From NCBI RefSeq assembly GCF_038443385.1, contig NZ_CP151726.1, forward strand, positions 2,914,001-2,978,000: DNA of 64,000 nucleotides, in the 5' to 3' direction. Made by a program: the position numbers and the translations under genes. Source of the stretch: Stieleria varia (GTDB lineage Bacteria; Planctomycetota; Planctomycetia; Pirellulales; Pirellulaceae). Position 1 is the stretch's first letter, and each line of letters begins with the position of its first letter. The notes below the pieces were generated by a model. The model had not been told where the DNA came from and ran no database searches. It was given only the letters and a program-made list of their open reading frames with translations. Shown here piece after piece: positions 18,301 to 25,908 of this stretch.

Positions 18301-18530
18301 TCGGAAAGACGTTGCATGCCGAACAGTTCAAGGACCCCGCGGGGGGACGGAAGTGCCGGCCGCTGAGGAAATGGTCCCCCAGTGACGGCTCGACACCAGG
18401 TGAACAGTCGCAACAGTGCGAGTCGCCACGGGATTCTCACAGCGACGTTCGCAAACCGAAAGCGTCGAACGACAGACCCGATGACGCCGCGTCAACGACG
18501 AATACAGAAAGCAAAAGGCCACCAAGGTGA
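15306..18530 (+). CDS. Membrane patatin-like phospholipase
   Basis: 1074 residues. A patatin lipase fold is split by a long membrane and coiled-coil insertion. LALSGGGVRSASFNLGFIQS gives the oxyanion loop (Gly55-57, Arg59); Ser87 in TVSGGGYVG is the expected nucleophile, although the usual G-x-S-x-G has Thr at its first position; Asp829 in VSDGGHHENLALEPLLLRR completes the dyad. About five hydrophobic segments fall at residues ~160-370 and one near 640, with a predicted coiled coil between (~480-590). The last ~90 residues are polar. It probably cleaves acyl lipids at the membrane. Its stop overlaps the start of a DUF2061 gene (GTGA). Confidence 0.82.
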   Translation: MTDGQDQKIDFETVRKNEIAEIAKRRREANVYADKNSPTESHAPESDLVGLALSGGGVRSASFNLGFIQSLYENGVLRHIDYMATVSGGGYVGSSLSSLALHPDTEFDWKSDAFDADADADASDSTHQPERKFPLSPRGDGRQPPRVLELIHGGQYLRKPLIFLNRYLVGVLLTNVVALSFVFALAALAAWMFRCLDYTWSINWLYALGFQGDIARAFFPMTLFFGLWLVMWGISYWRRGAQAEGAFARWFMTLTIASLLLAGATLLGTGDVSLTHLRDNYGIEPPSDAVRFLGGELKTYFIIGLVIALIPYLRIKDLIRSGTRPRTAVEGWVFGIASRALLYGIPLLVFGWLARENISHFNENRVVHRYGQTIDTQYDFVPLEFQNWSKTWQEIELQATQLSTSEENGRFAVSRRLWNSVDHEQVAKSIEVLEKISKYDRETSMFRRWLLFTGYTITRQPNAVTDQFVRREAYLHLRTEICQQLTQSVLVDPQFYKEFASAEEALKIELANLTDQQREMRLNNIEALSVEAQHLEKKVENVSDGELTFANWVSLRNETLRLLDRATENEITESTVQLKQQLDSLMNLQDGKFASLEVEVKNINWQLMLNYWGDRFAPKSTVFAMVCLPADQATRWTWFMWSFGLFLLSACVVNMNSTSLHGFYRNMLSKMWITDCPGIGRAIPLARLETAARGAPYHIIAATVHLLGRRRSTDRSTTDSFIFSQCYCGSNRTGYVRTESYMQGRFDLSNAMALSGAAVSPTQVHNPLLAVLLMVSNSRLGQWLPNPGHKALVKGLFYRIVSWLPPVPIRLIVGAMQDAENRNYCFVSDGGHHENLALEPLLLRRCRLIIASDVTGDITYEFRDFIRLIRRMRFEHGIRIVDVDGLDCDLGLAALTPKRLHADSEVSELGLEKLSSRLSKTNLAQSHYFVLRILYPADGPTGSPQEGFLIYVKPNFTGDEAADLTRYQLENPAFPHDPTSDQFYDPQKFESYRQLGYHIGKTLHAEQFKDPAGGRKCRPLRKWSPSDGSTPGEQSQQCESPRDSHSDVRKPKASNDRPDDAASTTNTESKRPPR

Positions 18531-18805
18531 CAGAGCCCAACCTCCATTTCCAAGAAACAAAAGCAAGGAGCTTGACCAAAACCGTTTCTTGGAGATGCGT
18601 TGCGGTTCTCAACAGTTTCCTGATTCTCACCATGAAATTCTCCGACCAAGCGTTCGTCAATGCGCTGGCAATGAATGTCACCGGATTCGTGGTGTTCTAT
18701 TTCTTTGAGCGGATCTGGAACCGTGTCAAATGGGGACGCATCCCCTCTGGCGGCCTGACAGCAGGAGGTGTGGCTGCGGGTGTGGATCAACCTCCGTCGG
18801 CCTGA
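18527..18805 (+). CDS. DUF2061 small membrane protein
   Basis: 92 residues from GTG 18527, overlapping the patatin-like stop by four bases. RSLTKTVSWRCVAVLNSFLI followed by a second hydrophobic stretch and FYFFERIWNRVKWG is the DUF2061 pattern: two membrane helices ending in a conserved E-R-x-W-N. In some bacteria this domain is found with sulfate-assimilation genes, but its biochemical role is unknown. Overlap with the patatin-like gene implies coupled translation. Confidence 0.8.
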   Translation: MTEPNLHFQETKARSLTKTVSWRCVAVLNSFLILTMKFSDQAFVNALAMNVTGFVVFYFFERIWNRVKWGRIPSGGLTAGGVAAGVDQPPSA

Positions 18806-18838
18806 ATCGACCATGAGTCCTGAATCGACCATGAGCAC
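18803..18838 (+). repeat. 18-bp tandem duplication spanning a stop and two start codons
   Basis: TGAATCGACCATGAGTCC (18803-18820) is followed by TGAATCGACCATGAGCAC (18821-18838). The first unit contains the DUF2061 stop and both contain an in-frame ATG (18813 and 18831) for the following dehydrogenase, so the duplication doubled its start codon. Confidence 0.8.
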
Positions 18839-19817
18839 TGACGACATCACCATCGAGCGTGTCGCTGTTCCTGCGATCTCGTTCGCTCAGGTGCCGGTGT
18901 TGGTAGCGCATTTGCGGTCGATTTATCCTGATGCCAGGGTCAACACCCAATGCGTGCCCAGGCATCATTCGACACGCGATACGATCGAATACTTGCGAGA
19001 TTGCGATGCGGCAATCGTTTCGTTCGAGCCGATCAACGCGGAAGTCCTTGCTGCTCTGCCTCGGCTGAAGGTGGTCTCCAAGTTGGGCGTCGGTCTGGAC
19101 ACCATTGACCCTGTCGCAATGAGAAAGCACAACGTTCGGCTCGGCTGGACTCCCGGTGTCAACAAACGTTCGGTCGCCGAGCTGGCTCTCTGCTTGACAC
19201 TCGCTGCACTCAAGCATGTTGTGGCTGCCAATGTGGACATGCGTGCCGGCAAGCGGCCGCTGCAACGCGTGGGGCGTCAATTGACCGGCAGGGTCGTGGG
19301 GATTCACGGCTGTGGCGAGATCGGCCAAGATTTCATTCGGTTGCTGAAGCCATTTGGTTGTCACGTGATCGCATGTGATTTGCGAGATCGCAGCGAGTTC
19401 TATCATGAGTTTGACGTTGAATCGGTCAGCCCGGCGGCTTTGTATGCCCGATCGGAGGTTCTATCGATTCACATGAACGTCACGCCGATGAACCGCGGGC
19501 TCTACAACGCAGATGTGTTGGACCAGTTGAGGCCTGACTGTGTGTTGGTCAATACATCGCGTGGCACACTGGTCGATGAGGTCGCACTGCGTGAGCGACT
19601 CAAACGCCGCCAGATCGCCGCAGCGGCCTTTGACGTGTTCGAACATGAGCCACCCGAGGACGATGAGTTGCTCAACCTGGACAACTTCATTGCAACGCCG
19701 CACATCGGTTCGGGGTCGATGGAAGCTCGGCTGCAAATGGGAATGGCCGCAATCCAAGGTTTGACCCATCATTTCCTGCCCCAACCGGGTGAGTACCCGT
19801 TCGAGTGCTACACCTAG
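18813..19817 (+). CDS. D-isomer-specific 2-hydroxyacid dehydrogenase (phosphoglycerate-dehydrogenase-like)
   Basis: 334 residues from ATG 18813, or 328 from ATG 18831; the frame is open further upstream inside the preceding gene but family similarity starts near VAVPAISFAQVPVLVAHLRS. GIHGCGEIGQDFIRLLKPFG is the NAD-binding Rossmann motif; Arg in VNTSRGTLVDE, Glu in FEHEPPEDDELLNL and His in TPHIGSGSMEAR are the catalytic triad of the family. It reduces a 2-keto acid or oxidises a D-2-hydroxy acid with NAD(H). It lacks the ACT domain of true SerA, so the substrate is uncertain. The stop TAG 19815-19817 lies inside the CTAG end of an E2 repeat. Confidence 0.87.
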   Translation: MSPESTMSTDDITIERVAVPAISFAQVPVLVAHLRSIYPDARVNTQCVPRHHSTRDTIEYLRDCDAAIVSFEPINAEVLAALPRLKVVSKLGVGLDTIDPVAMRKHNVRLGWTPGVNKRSVAELALCLTLAALKHVVAANVDMRAGKRPLQRVGRQLTGRVVGIHGCGEIGQDFIRLLKPFGCHVIACDLRDRSEFYHEFDVESVSPAALYARSEVLSIHMNVTPMNRGLYNADVLDQLRPDCVLVNTSRGTLVDEVALRERLKRRQIAAAAFDVFEHEPPEDDELLNLDNFIATPHIGSGSMEARLQMGMAAIQGLTHHFLPQPGEYPFECYT

Positions 19818-20050
19818 CCCGGATGATTCATGAGCCGACGCGTAAGCGAGGGATACTCGGTAAATCCCTCGCTTACGCGTCGGGTGATAAAAAACAATCT
19901 GCAAACCGTAGAGCCCGTGGCCTGACGGCAAGCGGCTCAGGGCCTATGGCACCACCCAGCGTTTGACAACACAATCATGCTAAGCGGGACGTTATCACGT
20001 GGCGGCTGGCAGACGCAGACTGTCTTCGCGACAATCCTCACAAGCTGATT
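19814..20050 (+). mobile_element. E2 non-coding element, diverged copy
   Basis: It begins at CTAG 19814-19817 (CTAGCCCGGATGATTCATGA), as does the intact copy at 43140. A perfect 20-bp stem with 9-nt loop follows (19835-19854 and 19864-19883), with arm sequence different from the other copies. The tail at ~19998-20042 (GTGGCGGCTGGCAGACGCAG and onward) matches the tail of the 43140 copy at about three bases in four. The right end is degraded. There is no coding capacity. Confidence 0.6.
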
Positions 20051-20063
20051 CGGGAGGGGGTGT

Positions 20064-20516
20064 TCAGTCGGTTTCTAAACTCGGCGTCACGTTGAATTCC
20101 AGCCAGTACGAAATGAACGCCTGAAACGTCGCGATCAGTTTTTCTGTCCCCAATGGCTTTAAGATGAATGAATTCGCACCGAGCTCATACGCTCGATTCA
20201 CGTCGCTGGGGTGTTCCGACGACGAAAACACGACGACTGGCAGTCGGGATAGTTTGGGCTGAGCACGCAGCCACTCCAAGAATTCAAACCCGTTCATCAG
20301 AGGCGTGTTGATGTCCATCAAGATGACTGCGGGTAACGGATAGATCGCTCGATCGTTGTAGGATGCTTCCCCTGTTAGATAGTGCATCGCTTGGATGCCA
20401 TCGGCGACCACTTGAATCGGTGATTTCAAATTCGCTTTCTCAAACGCTCGCAGTGCGAGTTTTCGGTCGCAGGGGTCATCTTCGACCATCAAGATTGTCT
20501 GTTGGCGCATGGTCAT
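20064..20516 (-). CDS. Response regulator, stand-alone receiver domain
   Basis: 150 residues, one receiver domain of the Rcp1/CheY-like type. ILMVEDDPCDRKLA carries the acidic pocket (Glu12, Asp13, Asp14), Asp68 in VILMDINTPLMNG is the phospho-acceptor, and Lys120 in FILKPLG is the conserved lysine. There is no output domain, so it acts by protein contact or phosphotransfer. The start lies two bases after the kinase stop, with AGGAG 7 nt upstream, so it is translated with the kinase. A second ATG is two codons in. Confidence 0.93.
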   Translation of the reverse strand: MTMRQQTILMVEDDPCDRKLALRAFEKANLKSPIQVVADGIQAMHYLTGEASYNDRAIYPLPAVILMDINTPLMNGFEFLEWLRAQPKLSRLPVVVFSSSEHPSDVNRAYELGANSFILKPLGTEKLIATFQAFISYWLEFNVTPSLETD

Positions 20517-20518
20517 CG

Positions 20519-21994
20519 CTAAGCTCCTAGGGGCAACTCGATCCAGAATCGGCTACCCTCATCTTGCTGAGGTTCCATGCCGCATGAACCGTTTAGCTTT
20601 TCACAGGCGCGAGCAACGATGGCCAAACCGATCCCCGTGCCCGGATATCTTTCCACTCCATGCAGACGGCTGAAAACGCGAAAGATACGCTCGCAATAGG
20701 CTTCGTTGACGCCGATCCCGTTGTCGTCCACCCAAATTCGTACTCTCGTGGGAGCCGCATTGTCTGCTGTCAACGACTCACCATAGACGTTGACGATCGG
20801 CTGCCGGTCCTTGGCAACAAACTTGATGGCATTGCCGATCAAATTGTAGAAGACATCGACCAATGTTGCATGATCTCCGATGACGGTCGGTAGTGGAGAT
20901 CGAACGTTGACGATCGCCTCACTTGATTGGATCTCTGCACGCAGAGCTTCCATGGCCTCGTTGACCACGGCATCGAGTCCGACCACACGCAATCGGAGGT
21001 CGCTGTACCCCAGACGACTGTATATCAACAAATCACTGATCATCGTATCCATCCGATTGGCCGCATCTTGGATGTCGCTGATGCATTCGTTGCCCGAATC
21101 ACCCAAACGGTCACCAAAGTCTTCTGCAAGGGCGTCGGCGAAACCGCAAACAGCCCTCAATGGCGCACGCAAGTCGTGAGAGACCGTGAACGCAAACGCC
21201 TTGAGGTCCTCGTTCAGTTGCTCCAGTTCGATCGTCCGCGCTCGGACTCGAATTTCCAGGTCGACAGCCAAGTCCTGAAGCTCTTTCTCGATTCGCTTTC
21301 GTTCGCGAATATCGATGACACTGCCCCTCAATGCGGGACGATCATCCAGTTCGAACGCGAGCAGCCGGACTTCACACAAGATCGGATTTCCGTCTCCGTC
21401 GATGTGGGTCCATTCAAAGACAGGTGTTTCGCCCTGTATCGCTCGCTGAATCAGTTCGCCTGCCATCTCCCCTGACTCACGGCCGTTGGGCTGAAATTGT
21501 GGGCTCAAATCTCGTACTGGATCTCGTGCATGAAGCTCAGACGCAGGCAGCTTAAAGAGAAACTCAGCCGCCCGGTTGACGACCACGAGGTGGCCACGCT
21601 CGAGGTCATACACGACCACGGCTTCCGGCGCATGCTCAATGAGTTTACGAAACCGGTCTTCACTCTTTCGCAATGCCAGCTCGGTTTCCCGGCTCGCCGA
21701 AACGCCACCCAGAAAGCCAAGGGGAGCCGTAACCCGCTTGGTTTCACCAAGGCGTGGAGGAGGCCGAAACCACAAGAAAAACAAAGGGGCGTAGAGTATG
21801 GCAATGACAGCCACGGAAACGGGCCAGGGAACAGACGCATATTGATTGAGTACGACAATCAACAACGCAATCAATGTCGCGACCCCGGCATAGCCGATCG
21901 GAATCACCGGCCGTGCAGATGCAACCTCACCCTCCCGGTTCGTCTTGCGATTCTGCGGATCGTTTTGTGAACCGGAATGAATATTGCCCATCAT
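20519..21994 (-). CDS. PAS-domain sensor histidine kinase
   Basis: 491 residues. Residues ~33-76 hold two membrane helices; residues ~108-230 are a PAS domain with the following PAC segment (VIDIRERKRIEKELQDLAVD). The HisKA region has His273 in FTVSHDLRAPLRAVCGFADA. The ATPase domain shows the N box NLIGNAIKF, the G1 box DDNGIGV and the G2 box GTGIGLAIV. The ligand for PAS is not evident. It is upstream of, and nearly contiguous with, the single-domain response regulator and the two should form one phosphorelay. ATG 21994 or ATG 21991 may be used; GGAG favours the second by spacing. Confidence 0.92.
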   Translation of the reverse strand: MMGNIHSGSQNDPQNRKTNREGEVASARPVIPIGYAGVATLIALLIVVLNQYASVPWPVSVAVIAILYAPLFFLWFRPPPRLGETKRVTAPLGFLGGVSASRETELALRKSEDRFRKLIEHAPEAVVVYDLERGHLVVVNRAAEFLFKLPASELHARDPVRDLSPQFQPNGRESGEMAGELIQRAIQGETPVFEWTHIDGDGNPILCEVRLLAFELDDRPALRGSVIDIRERKRIEKELQDLAVDLEIRVRARTIELEQLNEDLKAFAFTVSHDLRAPLRAVCGFADALAEDFGDRLGDSGNECISDIQDAANRMDTMISDLLIYSRLGYSDLRLRVVGLDAVVNEAMEALRAEIQSSEAIVNVRSPLPTVIGDHATLVDVFYNLIGNAIKFVAKDRQPIVNVYGESLTADNAAPTRVRIWVDDNGIGVNEAYCERIFRVFSRLHGVERYPGTGIGLAIVARACEKLNGSCGMEPQQDEGSRFWIELPLGA

Positions 21995-22311
21995 GTGGCT
22001 CCAGAGTGCCCAACCTCGGAAACGGCTCTGCTATCATAGTGTGATTGGACTGACCGGGGGTGCTCAGGTTGCCTTGGTCGCTCAAAATGGTTGCTTCCAT
22101 TACCCAAAACGTCAGACTAAGGATCAGAAACAGGCCGTCGTAAGATCAGGCGCATAGCGACCGCCAGTCCCTGGGTGTATTGATAACACGAACGCGAGTC
22201 AAATTGAACTCACTAAATGAGTCGCTTTGACTACATGGCTGTTTTATTCTGTTTACAGTTGTTTTCTCGCCACCCTGCGAGAGTGGCCCCGCTCCATTCT
22301 TCCCTCCATCG
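21995..22311. promoter_or_regulatory. 317-bp divergent spacer with a nested dyad
   Basis: This is the divergent promoter region for the histidine kinase (minus) and a sulfatase (plus). It contains a nested inverted repeat: GTCAAA 22198-22203 with TTTGAC 22226-22231, and inside it ACTCA 22208-22212 with TGAGT 22218-22222. The symmetry resembles a regulator site but no regulator is identified. No gene or other repeat was recognised. Confidence 0.35.
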
Positions 22312-24531
22312 ATGTTCACCATGCCGCTTTCACGGATCGCTCTTGTACTGTTGGTTGGGTTCTTCACCGCAGGCCGCGCCATGGCGGTGAATGAATCATC
22401 CAAACAGCCACCCAACATCGTGTTTTTCTTTGCCGATGATCAAACCACCAGCACCCTAGGGTGTTACGGAAATCCGATCGTTCAGACGCCAAACATCGAC
22501 TCAATGGCACGCCGAGGGGTGCGGTTTGAGAACATGTTTGTCAGTCAAGCGATTTGCTGGGTCAGTCGGACGACGATCCTCAGCGGGCTGGTCGGTCGCA
22601 GCTATGGAACTGCTCGTTCACCCGAAGACGCTCGGGCTGATGCGGTGCAGACGCTCTATTCCGACATCTTGCGTCAGAACGGCTATCGGACCGGCTATTT
22701 CGGGAAATGGCACGCCAAGATGCCGCAGGGATACAAACAACAGGATCACTTCGACGAGTTCGAGGCGATCGGCCGAAACCCTTATTACAAACGTCAGCCC
22801 GATGGCAGTCTGCGGCACGAAACGGACTTGATCGTCGATCGCGGCATCGAGTTCATTCAAAACCACCCCAAGGACAAGCCGTTTGCCTTGAACATGTGGT
22901 TCAACGCCTGCCATGCGGAGGACGGCGATCGTCGTCCCGGTATCGGTCACTTTCCTTGGCCCGAAAGCGCCAACGGAATGTACGAGGACGTCGCGATTTA
23001 TCCGCCGCCGCTGAACGATCCGGCCATTTTCGAGGCGTTGCCAGAATTCCTGAAAACGACGATCAATCGCGAGCGTTTCTTTTGGCGATGGAACACCGAT
23101 GCGAAGTATCAAACCAACATGCGGGCTTACTTTCGCATGGTCAGCGGCATCGACAACGCGATCGGTCGGTTCATCGACGAGCTGCAAAAGGCTGGCTTGG
23201 CTGACAACACCATCATCGTCTACTCCGCCGACAACGGTTACTACATGGGCAACCGAGGACTTGCCGGCAAGTGGTCCCATTACGAGGAAGCTTTGAGGGT
23301 GCCGCTGATCATCATGGATCCTCGAGTCCCCAAGTCAGAGCAGGGCAAAGTCACCGACGCATTGGCGCTGAACGTTGACTTGCCCGCGACGTTCCTCGAT
23401 TGGTCTGGGGCCAGCATCCCACAGCGTTACCAAGGGCACAGCCTGCGAGCGGTCGTCAATGGCAACACCCCGGATGATTGGCGCAAGGAGACCTTTCACG
23501 AGCACTTTGCCGTTCGCAATCGGATCCCGGCTTTCGAAGGCCTCCGCAACCAGCAATTCAAATACGTGCGATACTTTGATCATGGCAACCACGAGTTCCT
23601 GCATGATCTGCAGAATGATCCCAGCGAGTTGATCAATCTTGCGGGCGATCCAAAGTACGCGCAAACACTGGCGGAGATGCGCCAGCGAACGACGCAGCAA
23701 GTCGCAGAGTACGGAGGACCGTTGGACCCGTTGAATGCAAAGTTCTCGGCATCGACCCCGCCGCATCCGGTCGCGTCCGCCGCTGTCACGGTCTCACCGG
23801 GCAAAGACGGTTTCGTCAATCTCTTCAACGGCAAGAATCTCAATGGTTGGGAAGGCGACCCGAAATACTGGTCGGTCAAAGACGGTGCGATCACCGGTGT
23901 CACCGACGGTTCGCTGAAGATGAATCGCTTCTTGACGTGGAAGGGATCGACGATCCAAAACTTTGATCTACGCGTCAAAGTAAAAGTGTCGGCAGGCGGC
24001 AACAGTGGCCTGCAGTACCGAGGAACTTCGCGACCTGATATCGGACTGGATGTTGTCACCGGATACCAATGCGATGTCGTCGCCGATAACCCCAACTACA
24101 ACGGAATGCTTTACGAAGAGCGTGGGCGTCGAATCCTGTCGCACACGGGGGAGAAAGTCATCGTGGCTCCCAACGGACAACCGTGGATCGTCGGCCATTT
24201 TCCCGTCAAAGAATTTGAGCCGGACCAATGGCACGACTTTCGCGTGCTCGTTCAAGGAAACCATCACCAGCATTGGATCGATGGTCATCCCACCGCCGAC
24301 CTGATCGACCTGGACGCCGCCGGTCGATCCTTGGAAGGCGTGTTGGCCGTGCAAGTTCACGTCGGGCCCGCAATGCAGATTCAATACAAAGATTTTATGA
24401 TCAAGCATTTACCCGATGAACTACCCTTGAAAACAGCGGAACAACACCAGATTCCCGCTGATGCCGTGGGCGTACGTCCACAAGGTCGACTGCCCAAAGA
24501 CTGGAAGCCACCGGTTTACGGTCAGCAGTAG
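22312..24531 (+). CDS. Secreted sulfatase fused to DUF1080, with variant active-site motif
   Basis: 739 residues; ATG 22321 is a possible alternative start giving a cleaner signal peptide (MPLSRIALVLLVGFFTAGRA). Residues ~35-480 form a type I sulfatase: PNIVFFFADDQTTSTLGCYG contributes metal ligands and YSADNGYYMGNRGLAGKWSH the second metal site. The modification site reads CWVSR at 82-86, so the third position is Val where the classical C-x-P-x-R has Pro; whether formylglycine is made should be tested. Residues ~500-705 are a DUF1080 domain (GFVNLFNGKNLNGWEGDPKY). The order of domains equals that of the sulfatase at 1.5-3.7 kb, but the sequences are far apart. Confidence 0.88.
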   Translation: MFTMPLSRIALVLLVGFFTAGRAMAVNESSKQPPNIVFFFADDQTTSTLGCYGNPIVQTPNIDSMARRGVRFENMFVSQAICWVSRTTILSGLVGRSYGTARSPEDARADAVQTLYSDILRQNGYRTGYFGKWHAKMPQGYKQQDHFDEFEAIGRNPYYKRQPDGSLRHETDLIVDRGIEFIQNHPKDKPFALNMWFNACHAEDGDRRPGIGHFPWPESANGMYEDVAIYPPPLNDPAIFEALPEFLKTTINRERFFWRWNTDAKYQTNMRAYFRMVSGIDNAIGRFIDELQKAGLADNTIIVYSADNGYYMGNRGLAGKWSHYEEALRVPLIIMDPRVPKSEQGKVTDALALNVDLPATFLDWSGASIPQRYQGHSLRAVVNGNTPDDWRKETFHEHFAVRNRIPAFEGLRNQQFKYVRYFDHGNHEFLHDLQNDPSELINLAGDPKYAQTLAEMRQRTTQQVAEYGGPLDPLNAKFSASTPPHPVASAAVTVSPGKDGFVNLFNGKNLNGWEGDPKYWSVKDGAITGVTDGSLKMNRFLTWKGSTIQNFDLRVKVKVSAGGNSGLQYRGTSRPDIGLDVVTGYQCDVVADNPNYNGMLYEERGRRILSHTGEKVIVAPNGQPWIVGHFPVKEFEPDQWHDFRVLVQGNHHQHWIDGHPTADLIDLDAAGRSLEGVLAVQVHVGPAMQIQYKDFMIKHLPDELPLKTAEQHQIPADAVGVRPQGRLPKDWKPPVYGQQ

Positions 24532-24673
24532 TCGGCAAAAACAGATGCGTGGTGCGGCGCAACCGCACGTTCGCCACGCACGCGGCGTGCGTATCCGCAC
24601 TCGCCAGGCATCGCCAGACGAGTCTTCGGATGTTGTGCCAACAATCCACTCTCCATAGGAAGCTGCTTGTTTC

Positions 24674-25858
24674 ATGAGCAAGTCATCGCAGACAACGTCG
24701 ACCTCCAAGGCATCCCACAACGGAAAGGCGAAATCGCCCAAGAAAAAATCCTCGGGGCTGCGACCGAGCGCAGAAGGCGACATCGCGCCCTCGCTGCAAC
24801 AAGATTCGTTGGAGCAATTCGAGGTCGAACAGGCGATCGATGCGGCGCAGCAGTCCAAGATCACCGCAGTCGAGGACATCATCAAAAAGACTCCGCCACA
24901 CGATGTTCACACCTTGGCGAAAACGTTGGAAACGATCATCAGCGGCGCATCGCCGGAAGACGCAACGATTCTGCGAAACGCGTTGCTGCAGAAATCCGCG
25001 CCGATGGGAGCCAAACGTCACTCCGGACCCGACGAGTTGCTTTCTGACGACTGGCGAGACGGTGGGTACCCGTATCGCAATTTGATGTCGCGAAAGAACT
25101 ATGAAAAGCAGAAGTATCATTTGCAGGTCGAACTGCTGAAGCTGCAGGCTTGGGTAAAAGAGTCTCGTGCCAAACTGGTGATCTTGTTCGAGGGACGTGA
25201 CGCAGCGGGGAAAGGAGGCGCGATCAAACGCTTCATGGAGCATTTGAATCCTCGTGGTGCGCGTGTCGTCGCATTGGAGAAACCCACCGAAATCGAACGC
25301 GGTCAATGGTACTTTCAGCGATACATCCAGCACTTGCCGACCGCCGGCGAAATCGCGCTCTTCGATCGTTCCTGGTACAACCGCGCCGGTGTCGAACGCG
25401 TGATGGGATTCTGCGACGAAGAGGAGTATGCGGAGTTCATGCGTCAGGTGCCCGAGTTTGAACGCAACCTGGTCCGCAGTGGTGTGCAGTTGGTCAAGTT
25501 CTGGTTTTCGGTCAGCCGCGATGAACAGCGGCGTCGATTCAAAGAACGCGAGGCGCATCCGCTGAAGCAGTGGAAGCTGTCTCCCGTCGATTTGGCATCG
25601 CTGGACAAATGGGACGATTACACGCGAGCCAAGGAATCGATGTTCTTTTACTCGGACACCTACGATGCACCTTGGACGGTCGTCAAGTCAGACTGCAAGA
25701 AACGTGCTCGGCTCAATGCGATGCGTTATGTCTTGCACACGATTCCTTATGAGAACAAGGATCTCGAAGCGATCGGTCCGGTGGACCCTCTGCTCGTCGG
25801 ACGAGCCAATATCGTGTTCGAGCGAGGGGAGAAATCGGGCAGCAAACCATCGTTCTAG
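24674..25858 (+). CDS. ppk2: Polyphosphate kinase 2
   Basis: 394 residues, with a ~110-residue lysine/serine-rich N-terminal extension before the ~270-residue kinase core. The Walker A loop is FEGRDAAGKGGAIKRF (Glu173 to Lys180 and onward); DRSWYNRAGVERVMGFC is the Walker B/lid region, and KFWFSVSRDEQRRRFKEREA follows. PPK2 enzymes use polyphosphate to phosphorylate nucleotides (ADP or GDP, or AMP in other classes); the long-form single-domain layout fits class I, but the class is not certain. It acts in the cytoplasm in phosphate/energy storage. It stands alone between two exported proteins. In the 142-bp upstream gap only a weak GC-rich hairpin (~24550-24590) was seen. Confidence 0.93.
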   Translation: MSKSSQTTSTSKASHNGKAKSPKKKSSGLRPSAEGDIAPSLQQDSLEQFEVEQAIDAAQQSKITAVEDIIKKTPPHDVHTLAKTLETIISGASPEDATILRNALLQKSAPMGAKRHSGPDELLSDDWRDGGYPYRNLMSRKNYEKQKYHLQVELLKLQAWVKESRAKLVILFEGRDAAGKGGAIKRFMEHLNPRGARVVALEKPTEIERGQWYFQRYIQHLPTAGEIALFDRSWYNRAGVERVMGFCDEEEYAEFMRQVPEFERNLVRSGVQLVKFWFSVSRDEQRRRFKEREAHPLKQWKLSPVDLASLDKWDDYTRAKESMFFYSDTYDAPWTVVKSDCKKRARLNAMRYVLHTIPYENKDLEAIGPVDPLLVGRANIVFERGEKSGSKPSF

Positions 25859-25908
25859 TATACTCTTTCTGCCCACACATTGTTTCTCCTCCAAAGTCGA
25901 TCCTGTTC

